Of a DNA stretch of 64,000 nucleotides, positions 43,710-52,642 are shown one piece after another. The translations under genes were made by a program, and so were the position numbers. The DNA is from an uncultured Sutterella sp. GTDB taxonomy: Bacteria; Pseudomonadota; Gammaproteobacteria; Burkholderiales; Burkholderiaceae_F. The notes under the pieces were generated by a model. It saw only the letters and a program-made list of their open reading frames with translations. It had not been told where the DNA came from and made no database searches. Location: positions 1 through 64,000 of the forward strand of contig UQYG01000003.1 of assembly GCA_900545275.1 (NCBI GenBank). Reading direction: 5' to 3'. Positions within the stretch are counted from its first letter, which is position 1, and the number at the start of each line of letters is the position of its first letter.

Positions 43710-46187
43710 ATGCTTCGGGACCACATCGAGGTGCGCGGCGCGCGCGTGCACAACCTCAAGAACGTCGACGTGGACGTTCCGCTTCACAAAATCGTGGGCG
43801 TCGCGGGCGTCTCGGGCTCGGGAAAGTCGTCCCTCGCGCTCGGCGTTCTCTACGCCGAAGGATCGCGCCGTTATCTCGAAGCGCTCTCCACCTATACGCG
43901 GCGTCGCATGACGCAGGCGCCCCGCGCCGAGGTGGACGAGGTTCTCTACGTCCCCGCGGCGCTCGCGCTCCGACAGCGCCCGGGCGTCCCCGGGCTCCGG
44001 AGCACCTTCGGGACGGGAACGGAACTTTTGAACGTCCTTCGCCTCATCTTCTCGCGTCTCGCCTCGCACCGCTGTCCGAACGGCCACCGCGTCCCGCCCG
44101 CGACGGACGTCGCGGCGGGGAAGGAACTCGTCTGTCCCGAGTGCGGCGCGCACTTCTTTGCGCCTTCCGCCGAAGAGCTCTCCTTCAACGGAAGAGGCGC
44201 CTGCACGCGTTGCGGCGGAACGGGGGTCGTGCGCACGGTGGACCGTTCGACCCTCGTGCCCGACGAAAACCTCACGATCGACGAAGGGGCGGTCGCGCCC
44301 TGGAACAGCCTCATGTGGTCCCTCATGACGGACGTCTGCCGCGCCATGGGCGTTCGCACCGACGTGCCCTTCCGGAATCTCACGCCCGAAGAGAGGAAAA
44401 TCGTCTTTGAAGGACCCGCCGTCAAAAAGCACATTCTCTACCGTCCCAAAAACGGGGAGGGCGCGACCGAACTCGACTTCACCTTTTTCAACGCCGTCTA
44501 CACGGTGGAAAACGCGCTTTCGAAGGTGAAGGACGAAAAGGGGATGAAGAGAGTCGAGCGCTTTCTTCGCGCGATCCCTTGTCCCGACTGCGAAGGCACC
44601 CGACTCTCCGCCGCGGCCCGCGCGCCGGAAGTCGCGGGGATCACGCTCGACGCCGCCTGCCGCATGACCTTGAAGGACCTCTCCCTCTGGGTCGAACGCC
44701 TTCCCGAGACGCTCCCCGGGCCCATGCGCCCGATGGCCTCAAATTTGGTCGAATCCTTCCGCTCGACCGCAGGGCGTCTGATGGATCTGGGGCTTTCCTA
44801 CCTCACGCTCGACCGTTCGAGCGCGTCGCTCTCGACGGGCGAGCGGCAGCGCATGCAGCTCGCGCGCGCCGTGCGAAACCGCACGACGGGCGTCCTCTAC
44901 GTCCTCGACGAACCGTCGATCGGACTGCATCCCGCGAATCTGAAGGGCCTCACGGGCGTGATCCGCGACCTCGTCTCGGACGGCAATTCCGTGCTCCTGG
45001 TCGACCACGACGCTTCGCTTCTGTCGGAGGTCGACCATCTGATCGAGCTCGGACCCGGAGCGGGCGCCGAAGGCGGCCGGATTTTGACTGAGGGACCACT
45101 CGATGCCGTGCGGAAGGATCCCGCCTCGAAAATCGCCCCCTATCTCACGGACCATCCGCTTTTCCGAACGGATCGCGCCGCCCCCGAACGCCTCTTTGAT
45201 CTTGGCCGCATTCATATTGAGACCGGGGCGATTCACACGGTGAAGCCCCTCGCACTCGACATTCCCAAGGGACGCCTTACGGTCGTGACGGGCGTCTCGG
45301 GGTCGGGGAAAACGACGCTCGTTTTGGAGAGCCTCGTGCCGGCCTTGGAAGCCCTCACCGAAGGCAGGCCCATGCCCGCCCACGTCCGCAACATCGAGGC
45401 CGAGGGCGTGCGCCGCGTGAAGCTCATCGACGCGACGCCCGTCGGTATCAACGTGCGCTCGACCGTCGCCACCTATGCGAACGTTCACGACGAGTGGCGA
45501 AAACTCTTTGCCAAAACGAAGGACGCCAAGGCCCGCGGGAAAAAGGCGGGGGACTTTTCCTACAACACGGGGTCGCTTCGCTGTCCCGAGTGCGACGGCA
45601 CGGGCGTCGTGACGCTCGACGTGCAGTTCCTGCCCGACGTCGAAATTCCGTGTCCCGCCTGTCGCGGAAGCCGCTACGCGAAGGAAGCCGAAACGATCTT
45701 CTTTGAAAACAAAGAGGGAGAGCGCCGTACGCTCCCCGAGCTCATGGCCTCCGACGTGCACGAGGCCGTGCGCTTTTGCCGCGACGAAAAGACCGTGGCG
45801 GCGCGCCTCAAGATTTTGGACGACCTCGGGCTCGGCTACCTGACTTTGGGCGAAGCGACTCCCGCGCTCTCGGGCGGGGAGGCGCAGCGCCTCAAGCTCG
45901 CTTCCGAGATGGGGCGCGGGCAGTCGGACGCCGTGTTCGTCTTCGACGAGCCGACGATCGGGCTTCATCCCGAGGACGTGAAGACCTTGGTCGGCGTCTT
46001 TGAACGGCTTCTCGCCGCCGGCGCGACCGTCGTCGTGATCGAGCACGACCTCGACGTGATCCGCTCGGCCGACTACGTCGTGGACCTCGGGCCGGGCGGG
46101 GGAGAAGAGGGCGGACGGATCGTCGCCTGCGGCACGCCCGAAGCGGTCCGCAACACGACCGAGAGCCGCACGGGGCGCTTCCTCTGA
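43710..46187 (+). CDS. UvrA paralogue lacking the UvrB-binding domain
   Basis: An 825-residue tandem ABC ATPase of the UvrA family. Walker A sites are GVSGSGKSSLALGVLYAEG (near residue 33) and GVSGSGKTTLVLES (near 530). Signature motifs are LSTGERQRMQLARA and LSGGEAQRLKLASE, and zinc-binding pairs include CPECDGTG and CPACRGSRY. Compared with the roughly 940 residues of UvrA, the block after the first Walker A that binds UvrB is missing: the chain passes from CPNGHRVPP almost directly to LSFNGRGACTRCGGTG. Such short UvrA-like proteins are common as paralogues, and some confer resistance to DNA-binding drugs. The start at 43710 has an AAGGAG site. Confidence 0.88.
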   Translation: MLRDHIEVRGARVHNLKNVDVDVPLHKIVGVAGVSGSGKSSLALGVLYAEGSRRYLEALSTYTRRRMTQAPRAEVDEVLYVPAALALRQRPGVPGLRSTFGTGTELLNVLRLIFSRLASHRCPNGHRVPPATDVAAGKELVCPECGAHFFAPSAEELSFNGRGACTRCGGTGVVRTVDRSTLVPDENLTIDEGAVAPWNSLMWSLMTDVCRAMGVRTDVPFRNLTPEERKIVFEGPAVKKHILYRPKNGEGATELDFTFFNAVYTVENALSKVKDEKGMKRVERFLRAIPCPDCEGTRLSAAARAPEVAGITLDAACRMTLKDLSLWVERLPETLPGPMRPMASNLVESFRSTAGRLMDLGLSYLTLDRSSASLSTGERQRMQLARAVRNRTTGVLYVLDEPSIGLHPANLKGLTGVIRDLVSDGNSVLLVDHDASLLSEVDHLIELGPGAGAEGGRILTEGPLDAVRKDPASKIAPYLTDHPLFRTDRAAPERLFDLGRIHIETGAIHTVKPLALDIPKGRLTVVTGVSGSGKTTLVLESLVPALEALTEGRPMPAHVRNIEAEGVRRVKLIDATPVGINVRSTVATYANVHDEWRKLFAKTKDAKARGKKAGDFSYNTGSLRCPECDGTGVVTLDVQFLPDVEIPCPACRGSRYAKEAETIFFENKEGERRTLPELMASDVHEAVRFCRDEKTVAARLKILDDLGLGYLTLGEATPALSGGEAQRLKLASEMGRGQSDAVFVFDEPTIGLHPEDVKTLVGVFERLLAAGATVVVIEHDLDVIRSADYVVDLGPGGGEEGGRIVACGTPEAVRNTTESRTGRFL

Positions 46188-46296
46188 TCCGCACCCTCCG
46201 AAGAAACCCGCGGCGACGATTTTCGCCGCATCCTTTACGGCGGTCGCGGGCGGCTCTTCTTAGAATGTCGGAAGACCGAATCGGATTTTTTCTCGC

Positions 46297-47619
46297 ATGA
46301 ACTTCGCCGCTCTTTCCCGAACGCTCAGGCGCCACTCTCTCTGGACCACGCTCAAAAACCTGACGGGGTTCTTTTTTGCGCGTCTCAAGGACACGCAGAT
46401 TCAGGAAGTGGCGTCCTCGATGACGCTGACGACGCTTCTCTCCCTCATTCCGCTTCTGGCCGTGAGTCTCGCGGTCTTTGCGGCGTTTCCGAGCTTTGCC
46501 TCGTCGCGCGCGGCGCTCGAGGCGATGATTCTCGAGAGTTTTCTGCCCCCGCAGTACAGCGAGCAGATCGTTCACTACCTGAAGGTCTTCATGACGCAGG
46601 CTTCGGGCCTCGGGATCTTCGGTCTGGCGGGCTTGGCCGTGACGGCGCTCCTTTTGATCGACAAGTTCTTCGTCACGATCAACAGCATCTTCAAGGTGCG
46701 GCGCCTTCGCCCCTGGCCGCAGCGCGCGCTCATCTACTGGGGGATGCTCACGCTCGCGCCGGCGGCGATCTTTTTGTCGCTCACCATGTCGAAGAAGGCG
46801 ATCGAAATCGCCATGAGCGGGGTCGAGGCGCCGGGCTTTTTCAACACCCTCTACTTCTGGGGACAGGTGCTCCTGCAGGGCCTCGGCTACGCCGTTCTCT
46901 ACAAGTTCGTCCCGAACTGCCGCGTGCCCGCCCAGAACGCGCTCATCGGGGGGCTTTCGGTCGCGGTCGTGGGACAGATCGTCAAGAGCGGTTTTGAAAC
47001 CTACGTGACGGCGGGAACGCTTTCGAACGTCTACGGCGCCTTCGTGGCGCTTCCCGTCTTCCTGTTGTGGCTCTACGTCACGTGGCTCCTCGTGTTTTCG
47101 GGGGCCGCCATCACCGCGACGATTCCGCTCCTTTTCTCGGGGCGCTACGCCGACAGCTACAAGCGCGGCAACGACTTCCTCACGGGCGTCGCGCTCCTTC
47201 GCGTGCTCCTCGACGCGCTCCGCGCCGGCAATCCGTCCGTCGACATCGAAACGCTCTGCAGCGAAGTCGACAGCTATCCGGAAGCGGCCGAACGGATTCT
47301 TCACGCGCTCGCTTCGGTCGGCTACTGCGCGGAAGTCAATCAGGACAAAAAGCGGGGCGGCCATTGGGTGCTTTTGTGCGATCCTTCGAAAAAGAGTCTG
47401 AAGGACGCTCTTCACGCGCTTCTCGTCGATCAGACGAACCGACTCGTGCTCCCGAAGCGCGAAGCGACCCGCCGGGACGAAGGAATGCTCTGCGACTGGT
47501 ACCGCGCCGTGCGCTCGGGCGAGGCGATCAGCCGACCGCTCGACGAAATCTTCCCCGCGGACGAAGGAAAGGAGGCGCCGTCCGCACCGGCGGTTCCGTC
47601 TGCGGTCTGCGCTCCCTGA
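46297..47619 (+). CDS. YihY/BrkB-family inner-membrane protein
   Basis: A 440-residue protein with about six hydrophobic helices in residues 40-290 and a soluble C-terminal region. The family signatures include IQEVASSMTLTTLLSLIPLLAVS, IYWGMLTLAPAAIFLSLTM and VYGAFVALPVFLLWLYVTWLLVFSG (the last split by me from a longer hydrophobic run). The family was once misnamed ribonuclease BN and is of uncertain function, possibly transport or envelope integrity. The C-terminal part has a winged-helix look (LHALASVGYCAEVNQ) seen in some proteobacterial members. Confidence 0.88.
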   Translation: MNFAALSRTLRRHSLWTTLKNLTGFFFARLKDTQIQEVASSMTLTTLLSLIPLLAVSLAVFAAFPSFASSRAALEAMILESFLPPQYSEQIVHYLKVFMTQASGLGIFGLAGLAVTALLLIDKFFVTINSIFKVRRLRPWPQRALIYWGMLTLAPAAIFLSLTMSKKAIEIAMSGVEAPGFFNTLYFWGQVLLQGLGYAVLYKFVPNCRVPAQNALIGGLSVAVVGQIVKSGFETYVTAGTLSNVYGAFVALPVFLLWLYVTWLLVFSGAAITATIPLLFSGRYADSYKRGNDFLTGVALLRVLLDALRAGNPSVDIETLCSEVDSYPEAAERILHALASVGYCAEVNQDKKRGGHWVLLCDPSKKSLKDALHALLVDQTNRLVLPKREATRRDEGMLCDWYRAVRSGEAISRPLDEIFPADEGKEAPSAPAVPSAVCAP

Positions 47620-47640
47620 GAACCCGATCCCGCTTTTTCG

Positions 47641-47675
47641 AACGCCCTCCTTCCTTCGGGAAGAGGGGCGTTTTT
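47641..47675 (+). terminator. Terminator after the YihY-family gene
   Basis: AACGCC-C-TCCTTCC pairs with GGAAGAGGGGCGTT across a TTCG tetraloop and is followed by a T5 run. It lies 22 bases past the stop. Confidence 0.8.
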
Positions 47676-47697
47676 GCGGTGCTTTTCCTTTATTTTC

Positions 47698-47747
47698 GTA
47701 CTAAAGAGTACCAATGTACTTATTGGTATCGAAAATATTTGGTACCG
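47698..47747. promoter_or_regulatory. GGTAYC/GTACC repeats upstream of the second porin
   Basis: The AT-rich 350-base gap before the porin holds overlapping symmetrical elements: GTACT-N4-AGTAC (47698-47711), TACCAAT-N6-ATTGGTA (47709-47728) and a further TTTGGTACCG at 47738-47747 that repeats ATTGGTATCG 16 bases away. They look like regulator sites for the porin. No gene lies in 47676-47969. Confidence 0.45.
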
Positions 47748-47969
47748 GAGAGCCCTGTCTTTTTCGCATCTTCGCAACAGATTTGTTTATTCATGTTTTA
47801 CACAGAATAAAAACGAAGCGAGCGATCATTATTTTTCGTCCGGAAGAAGGAAGGGTGATTCGAAAAGAACTGATGAGTACAAAAACGGTCTCCGATGCCG
47901 TAGGATGAAGTCTTTCCTCAACAAGACGCGGGCGCACGCCGCCCGCCCCAACTTTCAGAGAGACCCTCC

Positions 47970-49112
47970 ATGCAACATTGGATCCGACTGTCCGCTGCGG
48001 CGGGCGCCTGTCTTTTCTCGGTCGCCGCCGTGACGGCCGCCGACATTGAAGCCTACGGCGTTCTCGACACCTATTTGGAAGCCTATTCGAACGGCGACGG
48101 CACGACGACGCGCCTTTCTTCGGGCGGCGCATCGCCCTCGTGCTACGGCCTTCGCGGCGAAGAACAGCTCGCCGACGGCCTCAAGGCCTTCTTCGCGCTC
48201 GAAGGGGGCCTTCTCGTCGACCGGGGAACGTCGACCCCCGACGGTCCCGGCGCGGAAAACTACATCTTCCAGCGTCACGCCTACGTGGGCCTTGCGGGCG
48301 ACTTCGGACGCGTGTCGTTCGGCTACCAGTACACGCCCACCTTCATTGCGCTCGCCTCGATGGACCCCTCGGGCTTTTCGCTCGGTTCCGCCATGGGCAC
48401 CTTCTCTTCGCCCACGGCTCGCGGGGTGAACGGAGGCGCCGCCTCCGACCTCACGTCGCGTTCGGTGAACGCCGTTTCCTATCAATCGCCCAAGCTCGGA
48501 AACTTCGTCTTCACGCTTTTTGCCGGTCTCGGCGAAAAGGAAAAGACTTCGGGCGACGTCTCGTCGACGCGCGGCAACTACTACGGCGGTTCCGCCCGCT
48601 ACGCGGACGGGGCCCTGACGAGCGTCCTCGCCTTCGGGATCCACAAGGCGCAGTTCAACCGCGACGCCGAGGGCCGCGACTATTCGGGGAACGACTATCA
48701 GGTCGACTTCGCCGTGAGCTACGACTTCGGGTTCGTCAAGCCCGCCCTCAACTTCGCCTGGAAGAAGGGGAACGACCGATCTTCGGGCGCCGTTCCGGCG
48801 GCCTTCCAGTCCGAAAACGTCTTCGTCTCGCAGGCGGGCTTCTCCGCTCCGGTCGCGGGCGGGCGCTGGATGGCGAGCGTCGCCTATGCGCGCAACAGCA
48901 CGACGGAAGACGCCGACGCCCTGTCGGCGGGCACGCGCTACGAATACCCGCTCTCGAAGAAGACCTTCGTCTACACGGGCGCGATCGCGGTCTGGAATGA
49001 AGACCGTGCCGACTACAGCCTCTCCGGGGGCGGCGGCTCCACGGCCGGCATTCCGACGGTGATGGGAAAGAACGCCTCGACCTTCTTCGCCGGGATCAAC
49101 ACCCGTTTCTGA
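47970..49112 (+). CDS. Gram-negative porin (trimeric type)
   Basis: A 380-residue outer-membrane porin with a Sec signal (MQHWIRLSAAAGACLFSVAA, cut near VTAADIEAYG). The pattern IEAYGVLDTYLEAYS, the FALEGGLLVD and FQRHAYVGLAGDFGRVSFGYQ segments and the terminal FAGINTRF fit the betaproteobacterial porin family. It is only distantly similar to the porin at 5613-6755. It is preceded by a repeat-rich control region and followed by a 10-bp-stem terminator. Confidence 0.92.
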   Translation: MQHWIRLSAAAGACLFSVAAVTAADIEAYGVLDTYLEAYSNGDGTTTRLSSGGASPSCYGLRGEEQLADGLKAFFALEGGLLVDRGTSTPDGPGAENYIFQRHAYVGLAGDFGRVSFGYQYTPTFIALASMDPSGFSLGSAMGTFSSPTARGVNGGAASDLTSRSVNAVSYQSPKLGNFVFTLFAGLGEKEKTSGDVSSTRGNYYGGSARYADGALTSVLAFGIHKAQFNRDAEGRDYSGNDYQVDFAVSYDFGFVKPALNFAWKKGNDRSSGAVPAAFQSENVFVSQAGFSAPVAGGRWMASVAYARNSTTEDADALSAGTRYEYPLSKKTFVYTGAIAVWNEDRADYSLSGGGGSTAGIPTVMGKNASTFFAGINTRF

Positions 49113-49166
49113 GGCTTGTGACTCGGCATTCGGATCCTCGCTCCGACCGGATCGTCCCGAAAGAGA

Positions 49167-49211
49167 ATGCCTTCCGTCGTCTTCCATACGCCGGAAGGCA
49201 TTGTCGTTTTC
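49167..49211 (+). terminator. Terminator of the second porin gene
   Basis: ATGCCTTCCG (49167-49176) pairs perfectly with CGGAAGGCAT (49192-49201) and is followed by TGTCGTTTT. The open frame of the following dmsA-like gene extends back through this hairpin, which argues that its upstream start codons are spurious. Confidence 0.82.
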
Positions 49212-49244
49212 GAAGCGCCGGATCCTGCCGTGACCGCCGTGTCG

Positions 49245-49250
49245 TATAAT
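49245..49250 (+). promoter_or_regulatory. Possible -10 box TATAAT
   Basis: A perfect TATAAT lies between the porin terminator and the truncated dmsA. No good -35 hexamer is found 16-18 bases upstream. If used, it could drive the truncated dmsA and dmsB. Confidence 0.35.
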
Positions 49251-49316
49251 ATGACGGCAACTCTCCACTCCATGCATTGCGCTCCTCCATGCGTCGTTCC
49301 GGCGGTTCCCTTTTCG

Positions 49317-51488
49317 CCGCGCCAGATCCGCGCCTGCCTCAAGGGCCGCAGCATGCGCCAGCGCCTCTACTCGCCCGATCGCCTCAAATATCCGATGAAG
49401 CGCGTGGGAGAGCGCGGCGACGCCAAGTTCGAGCGCATCACCTGGGACGAGGCCTTCGAGATCATCGCGCGCCGCTGGAAGGAAATCGTTGAAAAGTACG
49501 GCAACGAATCCGTCTACTGGCAATACTGTTCGGGTCAGCAGTCGCTCGTCAACTCGCGCCGCGCCTGGCAGCGCCTCATGAACCTGATGGGGGGCTACCT
49601 CAAGTACTACGGTTCCTATTCGTCCGCCCAAATTTCCGCCGCCTTCCCCTATACCTACGGCAAGAAGGCCGCCTCCGGCATTCAGGAGATCGCCAACGCC
49701 AAGCTCTACGTCGCCTTCGGGAACAATCCGTCGGTCACGCGCGGCTCGGGCGGTTCGAAGGGCTTCCAGTTCCGCTGCGCCCTCGAGAAGGGACAGCCCA
49801 GGACGATCGTGATCGACCCGATCTGCTCCGATACGGTGGCGGGGAAGGTGGACGAATGGATTCCGATCCGTCCGGGCACCGACGCGGCGCTCGTCGAGGC
49901 CGTCGCCTACGAGCTCATCCGAAACGACTGGGTCGATCAGGCCTTCCTCGACAAGTACTGCGTGGGCTACGACGAAAAGACGCTGCCGAAATCGGCGCCC
50001 GCCAAGTCCGACTACAAGTCCTACATTCTCGGCGAAGGTCCCGACAAGACGCCCAAGACTCCCGAACGCGCCGCCAGCATCACGGGCATCCCCGTCGAAA
50101 CGATTGTTCGTCTTGCTCGTGAAATCGGGACGACCAAGCCCTGCTTCATCGCGCAGGGGCTCGGCCCCCAGCGTCAGGCCAACGGCGAACAGACGGCCCG
50201 CGCCATCGCGATGCTTCCGATCCTGACCGGCCAGGTCGGGCTTCCGGGCACCTCGACCGGGATGGAAGAGGACGGCACGAACTGGGAGCCCGTCTACCTT
50301 CCCGTCGGAACGAATCCCGTCAAGGCCACGATTCCGGTTTTCCTCTGGACGGACGCGATTCTTCGCGGCGAGGAAATGGACGAGATCCACGACGGTCTGC
50401 GCGGTCTCGAGAAGGGCGCAAAGCTCGGTCATTCGATCAAGATGATCGTGAATTCGGGCGGGAACGTCCTCATCAATCAGCACGGCGACAGCAACTGGAC
50501 GGATCGGGTGCTGCGCGACGACACGAAGTGCGAATTCATCGTCGTCTGCGACAACATGATGACGCCCTCGGCGCGCTACGCCGACATTCTGCTTCCCGAC
50601 ACGCTCGGTCCCGAAACGGACGACGTCTGCGGCAACGGCGACTCCATGGGCGACCTCGCCTGCATCTATCCGATGCACAAGGCCGTGGATCCCGCCTGGG
50701 AACAGCGTCCTTCCTGGGAAATCTGCCTGGGCATCGCCAAGAAGCTCGGGCTCGAGAAGGAATACACCGAAGGGCGCGATCAGAAGGGGTGGATCCGCTG
50801 GTGCTATGAAGAGACGCGCAAGGTGAATCCCGAACTCCCCGACTTCGAGACGTTCTGGAAGCAGGGGCCCACGCAGCTCTTCGAAGTGAAGTGGGAACCG
50901 ATCATGTTCCGAGATTTCCGCGAGGATCCCGAAAAGCATCCGCTCGATACGCCGTCGGGCAAGATCGAAATCTATTCCGAACGGCTTGCCAAGCTGGCCG
51001 AGGAATGGGTGCTCCCCGAGGGCGACGTGATTTCGGCCTTGCCGAAGTTCGTGCGCACCTTCGACATGCCCGGGGACGAACTCGACAAGAAGTATCCGCT
51101 GCAGTGCTTCGGCTACCACGGTCACGGCCGTACGCACTCGACCTTCCACAACCTGCCGTGGCTGCGCGAAGCGCATCCCGACCTTCTTCTCCTCAACGAG
51201 ATCGACGCGAAGGCGCGCGGTCTTAAGGAGGGCGACCTCTGCGAAGTCTTCAACGACCGCGGGATCATCGAAGTGCCCGTGCACGTCACGAAGCGCATCA
51301 TCCCGGGCGTCTGCGCCGTGCCGCAGGGCGCCTGGTACAAGCCCGTGAAGAAGAACGGCCGTCTCGTCGACGTCGGCGCCAACATCAATACGCTTACGGG
51401 ACACCGTCCGAGTCCGCTCGCGAAGGGCAATCCGCAACACTCGAACCTTGTGGAAGTGTGCAAGGCCGCGCTGAAGACCGAGGCGTAA
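49317..51488 (+). pseudogene. dmsA paralogue truncated at the 5' end
   Basis: About 724 codons closely similar to the dmsA product at 434-2836 from its residue 86 (PRQIRACLKGRSMRQR) to the end, with the Mo-ligand Ser region (GSYSSAQIS) and C-terminal domain intact. Everything before that is missing: no Tat signal, and three of the four N-terminal Fe-S cysteines are absent. Upstream, the frame runs through unrelated sequence and the porin terminator. Possible in-frame starts are ATGs at 49251, 49272 or 49354. A truncated protein would stay in the cytoplasm without its first cluster, so I treat it as a pseudogene. An assembly join at about 49315 is the alternative. dmsB follows after 13 bases. 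Confidence 0.8.
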
Positions 51489-51501
51489 GGGAGGACAAAA
51501 A

Positions 51502-52083
51502 ATGAAGCAACTGGGTTTTTACATCGACTTGACGAAGTGCACGGGCTGCAAGACCTGCGTCGTCGCGTGCAAGGACGCCCACAATCTTGAGGTGGGGCGC
51601 AACTTCCGCAAAGTGATCGAAATGCAGACGGGCGGTTGGCGTCAGGACCGCGCCACGGGCGCCTGGCACCAGGACGTGGAGGCCTACTACGTCCCGATCT
51701 CGTGCAACCACTGCGCCGATCCCGCCTGCGTGAAGGTCTGTCCCACGAAGGCGCACCATAAGCGCGACACCGACGGTCTCGTCGTGATCGACACGAAGAA
51801 ATGCGTAGGCTGCGGTCTCTGCGCCAAGGCCTGTCCCTACGGCGCGCCCGTCCTCAATCCGGCGACGCGCAAGATGTCGAAGTGCGACGCCTGTGCGGAC
51901 CGGCTCGATCACGGCCTGCAGCCGATCTGCGTGGAATCCTGCCCGCAGCGCGCGATCGAATTCGGTCCGATCGACGGACTTCGCAAGAAGTACGGCGACC
52001 GCGCGACGATTGCGCCGCTCCCCGACGCGAACCTCACGAAACCTTCGCTCGTGATCCGTCCGCCAAAGGGGTTGGAGGCGTAA
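51502..52083 (+). CDS. dmsB: DmsB-like four-cluster ferredoxin subunit
   Basis: A 193-residue electron-transfer subunit. Sixteen cysteines are expected for four [4Fe-4S] clusters, and the groups CTGCKTCVVACKDAH, CNHCADPACVKVCP, CVGCGLCAKACP and CDACADRLDHGLQPICVESCP are all present. It is a close relative of the partial subunit at 1-421. The start has a GGGAGG site. A terminator follows 45 bases after the stop and no DmsC-type anchor gene is present, so its redox partner is not encoded here. Its partner dmsA is truncated. Confidence 0.93.
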   Translation: MKQLGFYIDLTKCTGCKTCVVACKDAHNLEVGRNFRKVIEMQTGGWRQDRATGAWHQDVEAYYVPISCNHCADPACVKVCPTKAHHKRDTDGLVVIDTKKCVGCGLCAKACPYGAPVLNPATRKMSKCDACADRLDHGLQPICVESCPQRAIEFGPIDGLRKKYGDRATIAPLPDANLTKPSLVIRPPKGLEA

Positions 52084-52128
52084 GTCTTGCGGGAGCGCCG
52101 TCGGGCGCTTCGCGACCCTCCGAACGAC

Positions 52129-52162
52129 AAAGGCCGCGGTGCGTTGTGCGCCGCGGCCTTTT
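52129..52162 (+). terminator. Terminator after dmsB
   Basis: AAAGGCCGCGG and CCGCGGCCTTTT form an 11-bp stem with an 11-base loop. It closes the dmsAB unit and leaves no room for a membrane-anchor gene. Confidence 0.85.
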
Positions 52163-52353
52163 GTCCGGTACGAAATCCTCCGGGCGGCCGCCGCTGGTTA
52201 TGTTGATGTGACGAGATCTGATCTGCGGGCAAATGCAATCCCGAGGTTGCCTGCAAGAGCGAGAACGGATTCTCTTGCAATGGGTCAAGCGTCGTCGAGC
52301 GGTGTTGTGGGCTGGCAGAACTCCCGTTAAGATGATAGTATGCTGATGTAACG

Positions 52354-52372
52354 CAATTTTCGGTACAAATTG
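52354..52372. promoter_or_regulatory. Candidate antitoxin operator
   Basis: CAATTT-N7-AAATTG lies just before the tacA start codon, a typical place for autoregulation by a ribbon-helix-helix antitoxin. The region 52163-52353 contains nothing else that I recognise. Confidence 0.45.
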
Positions 52373-52375
52373 ACT

Positions 52376-52642
52376 ATGGCAACGTTAAATCTTCGTATCA
52401 GTGATTTCGACAATTCTGTTTTGGAATCGCTGGCAGACTCGACGGGACGTTCGAAGACATCGCTGGTGATTGAGGCCATCCGCAACCTAAATATTGAGCT
52501 GAACGAGGAAAGTGGGGTCACCCGACTCTCTGCTGAGGCTTTTGATGGTTTTCTTGAAAAAGTTTTGAAGCCCGAAACGGACCCCCAAGTTCTTGAAGCG
52601 CGTAGAAAACTTGAAGAATTTGTCCCTGTTTGGGAGCGGTGA
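52376..52642 (+). CDS. tacA: TacA-like (DUF1778) ribbon-helix-helix antitoxin
   Basis: An 88-residue antitoxin. The N-terminal ATLNLRISDFDNSVLESLA and GRSKTSLVIEAI form the ribbon-helix-helix DNA-binding fold, and the C-terminal LSAEAFDGFLEKVLKPE is the toxin-binding region typical of DUF1778. The gene has no clear ribosome site and may be translated from a short leader. Its stop overlaps the toxin start (TGATG), giving tight coupling. It is richer in AT than neighbouring genes, consistent with transfer. Confidence 0.88.
   Translation: MATLNLRISDFDNSVLESLADSTGRSKTSLVIEAIRNLNIELNEESGVTRLSAEAFDGFLEKVLKPETDPQVLEARRKLEEFVPVWER

Noticed and set aside
47955..51440. A 1161-codon open frame on the minus strand
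   Set aside because: It is antisense to the porin and the truncated dmsA, has arginine/valine-rich low-complexity composition typical of GC-rich antisense frames, and matches no family.
52163..52353. A possible tRNA-like or small RNA fold upstream of tacA
   Set aside because: No acceptor stem, T arm or CCA pattern could be drawn; only scattered short pairings.
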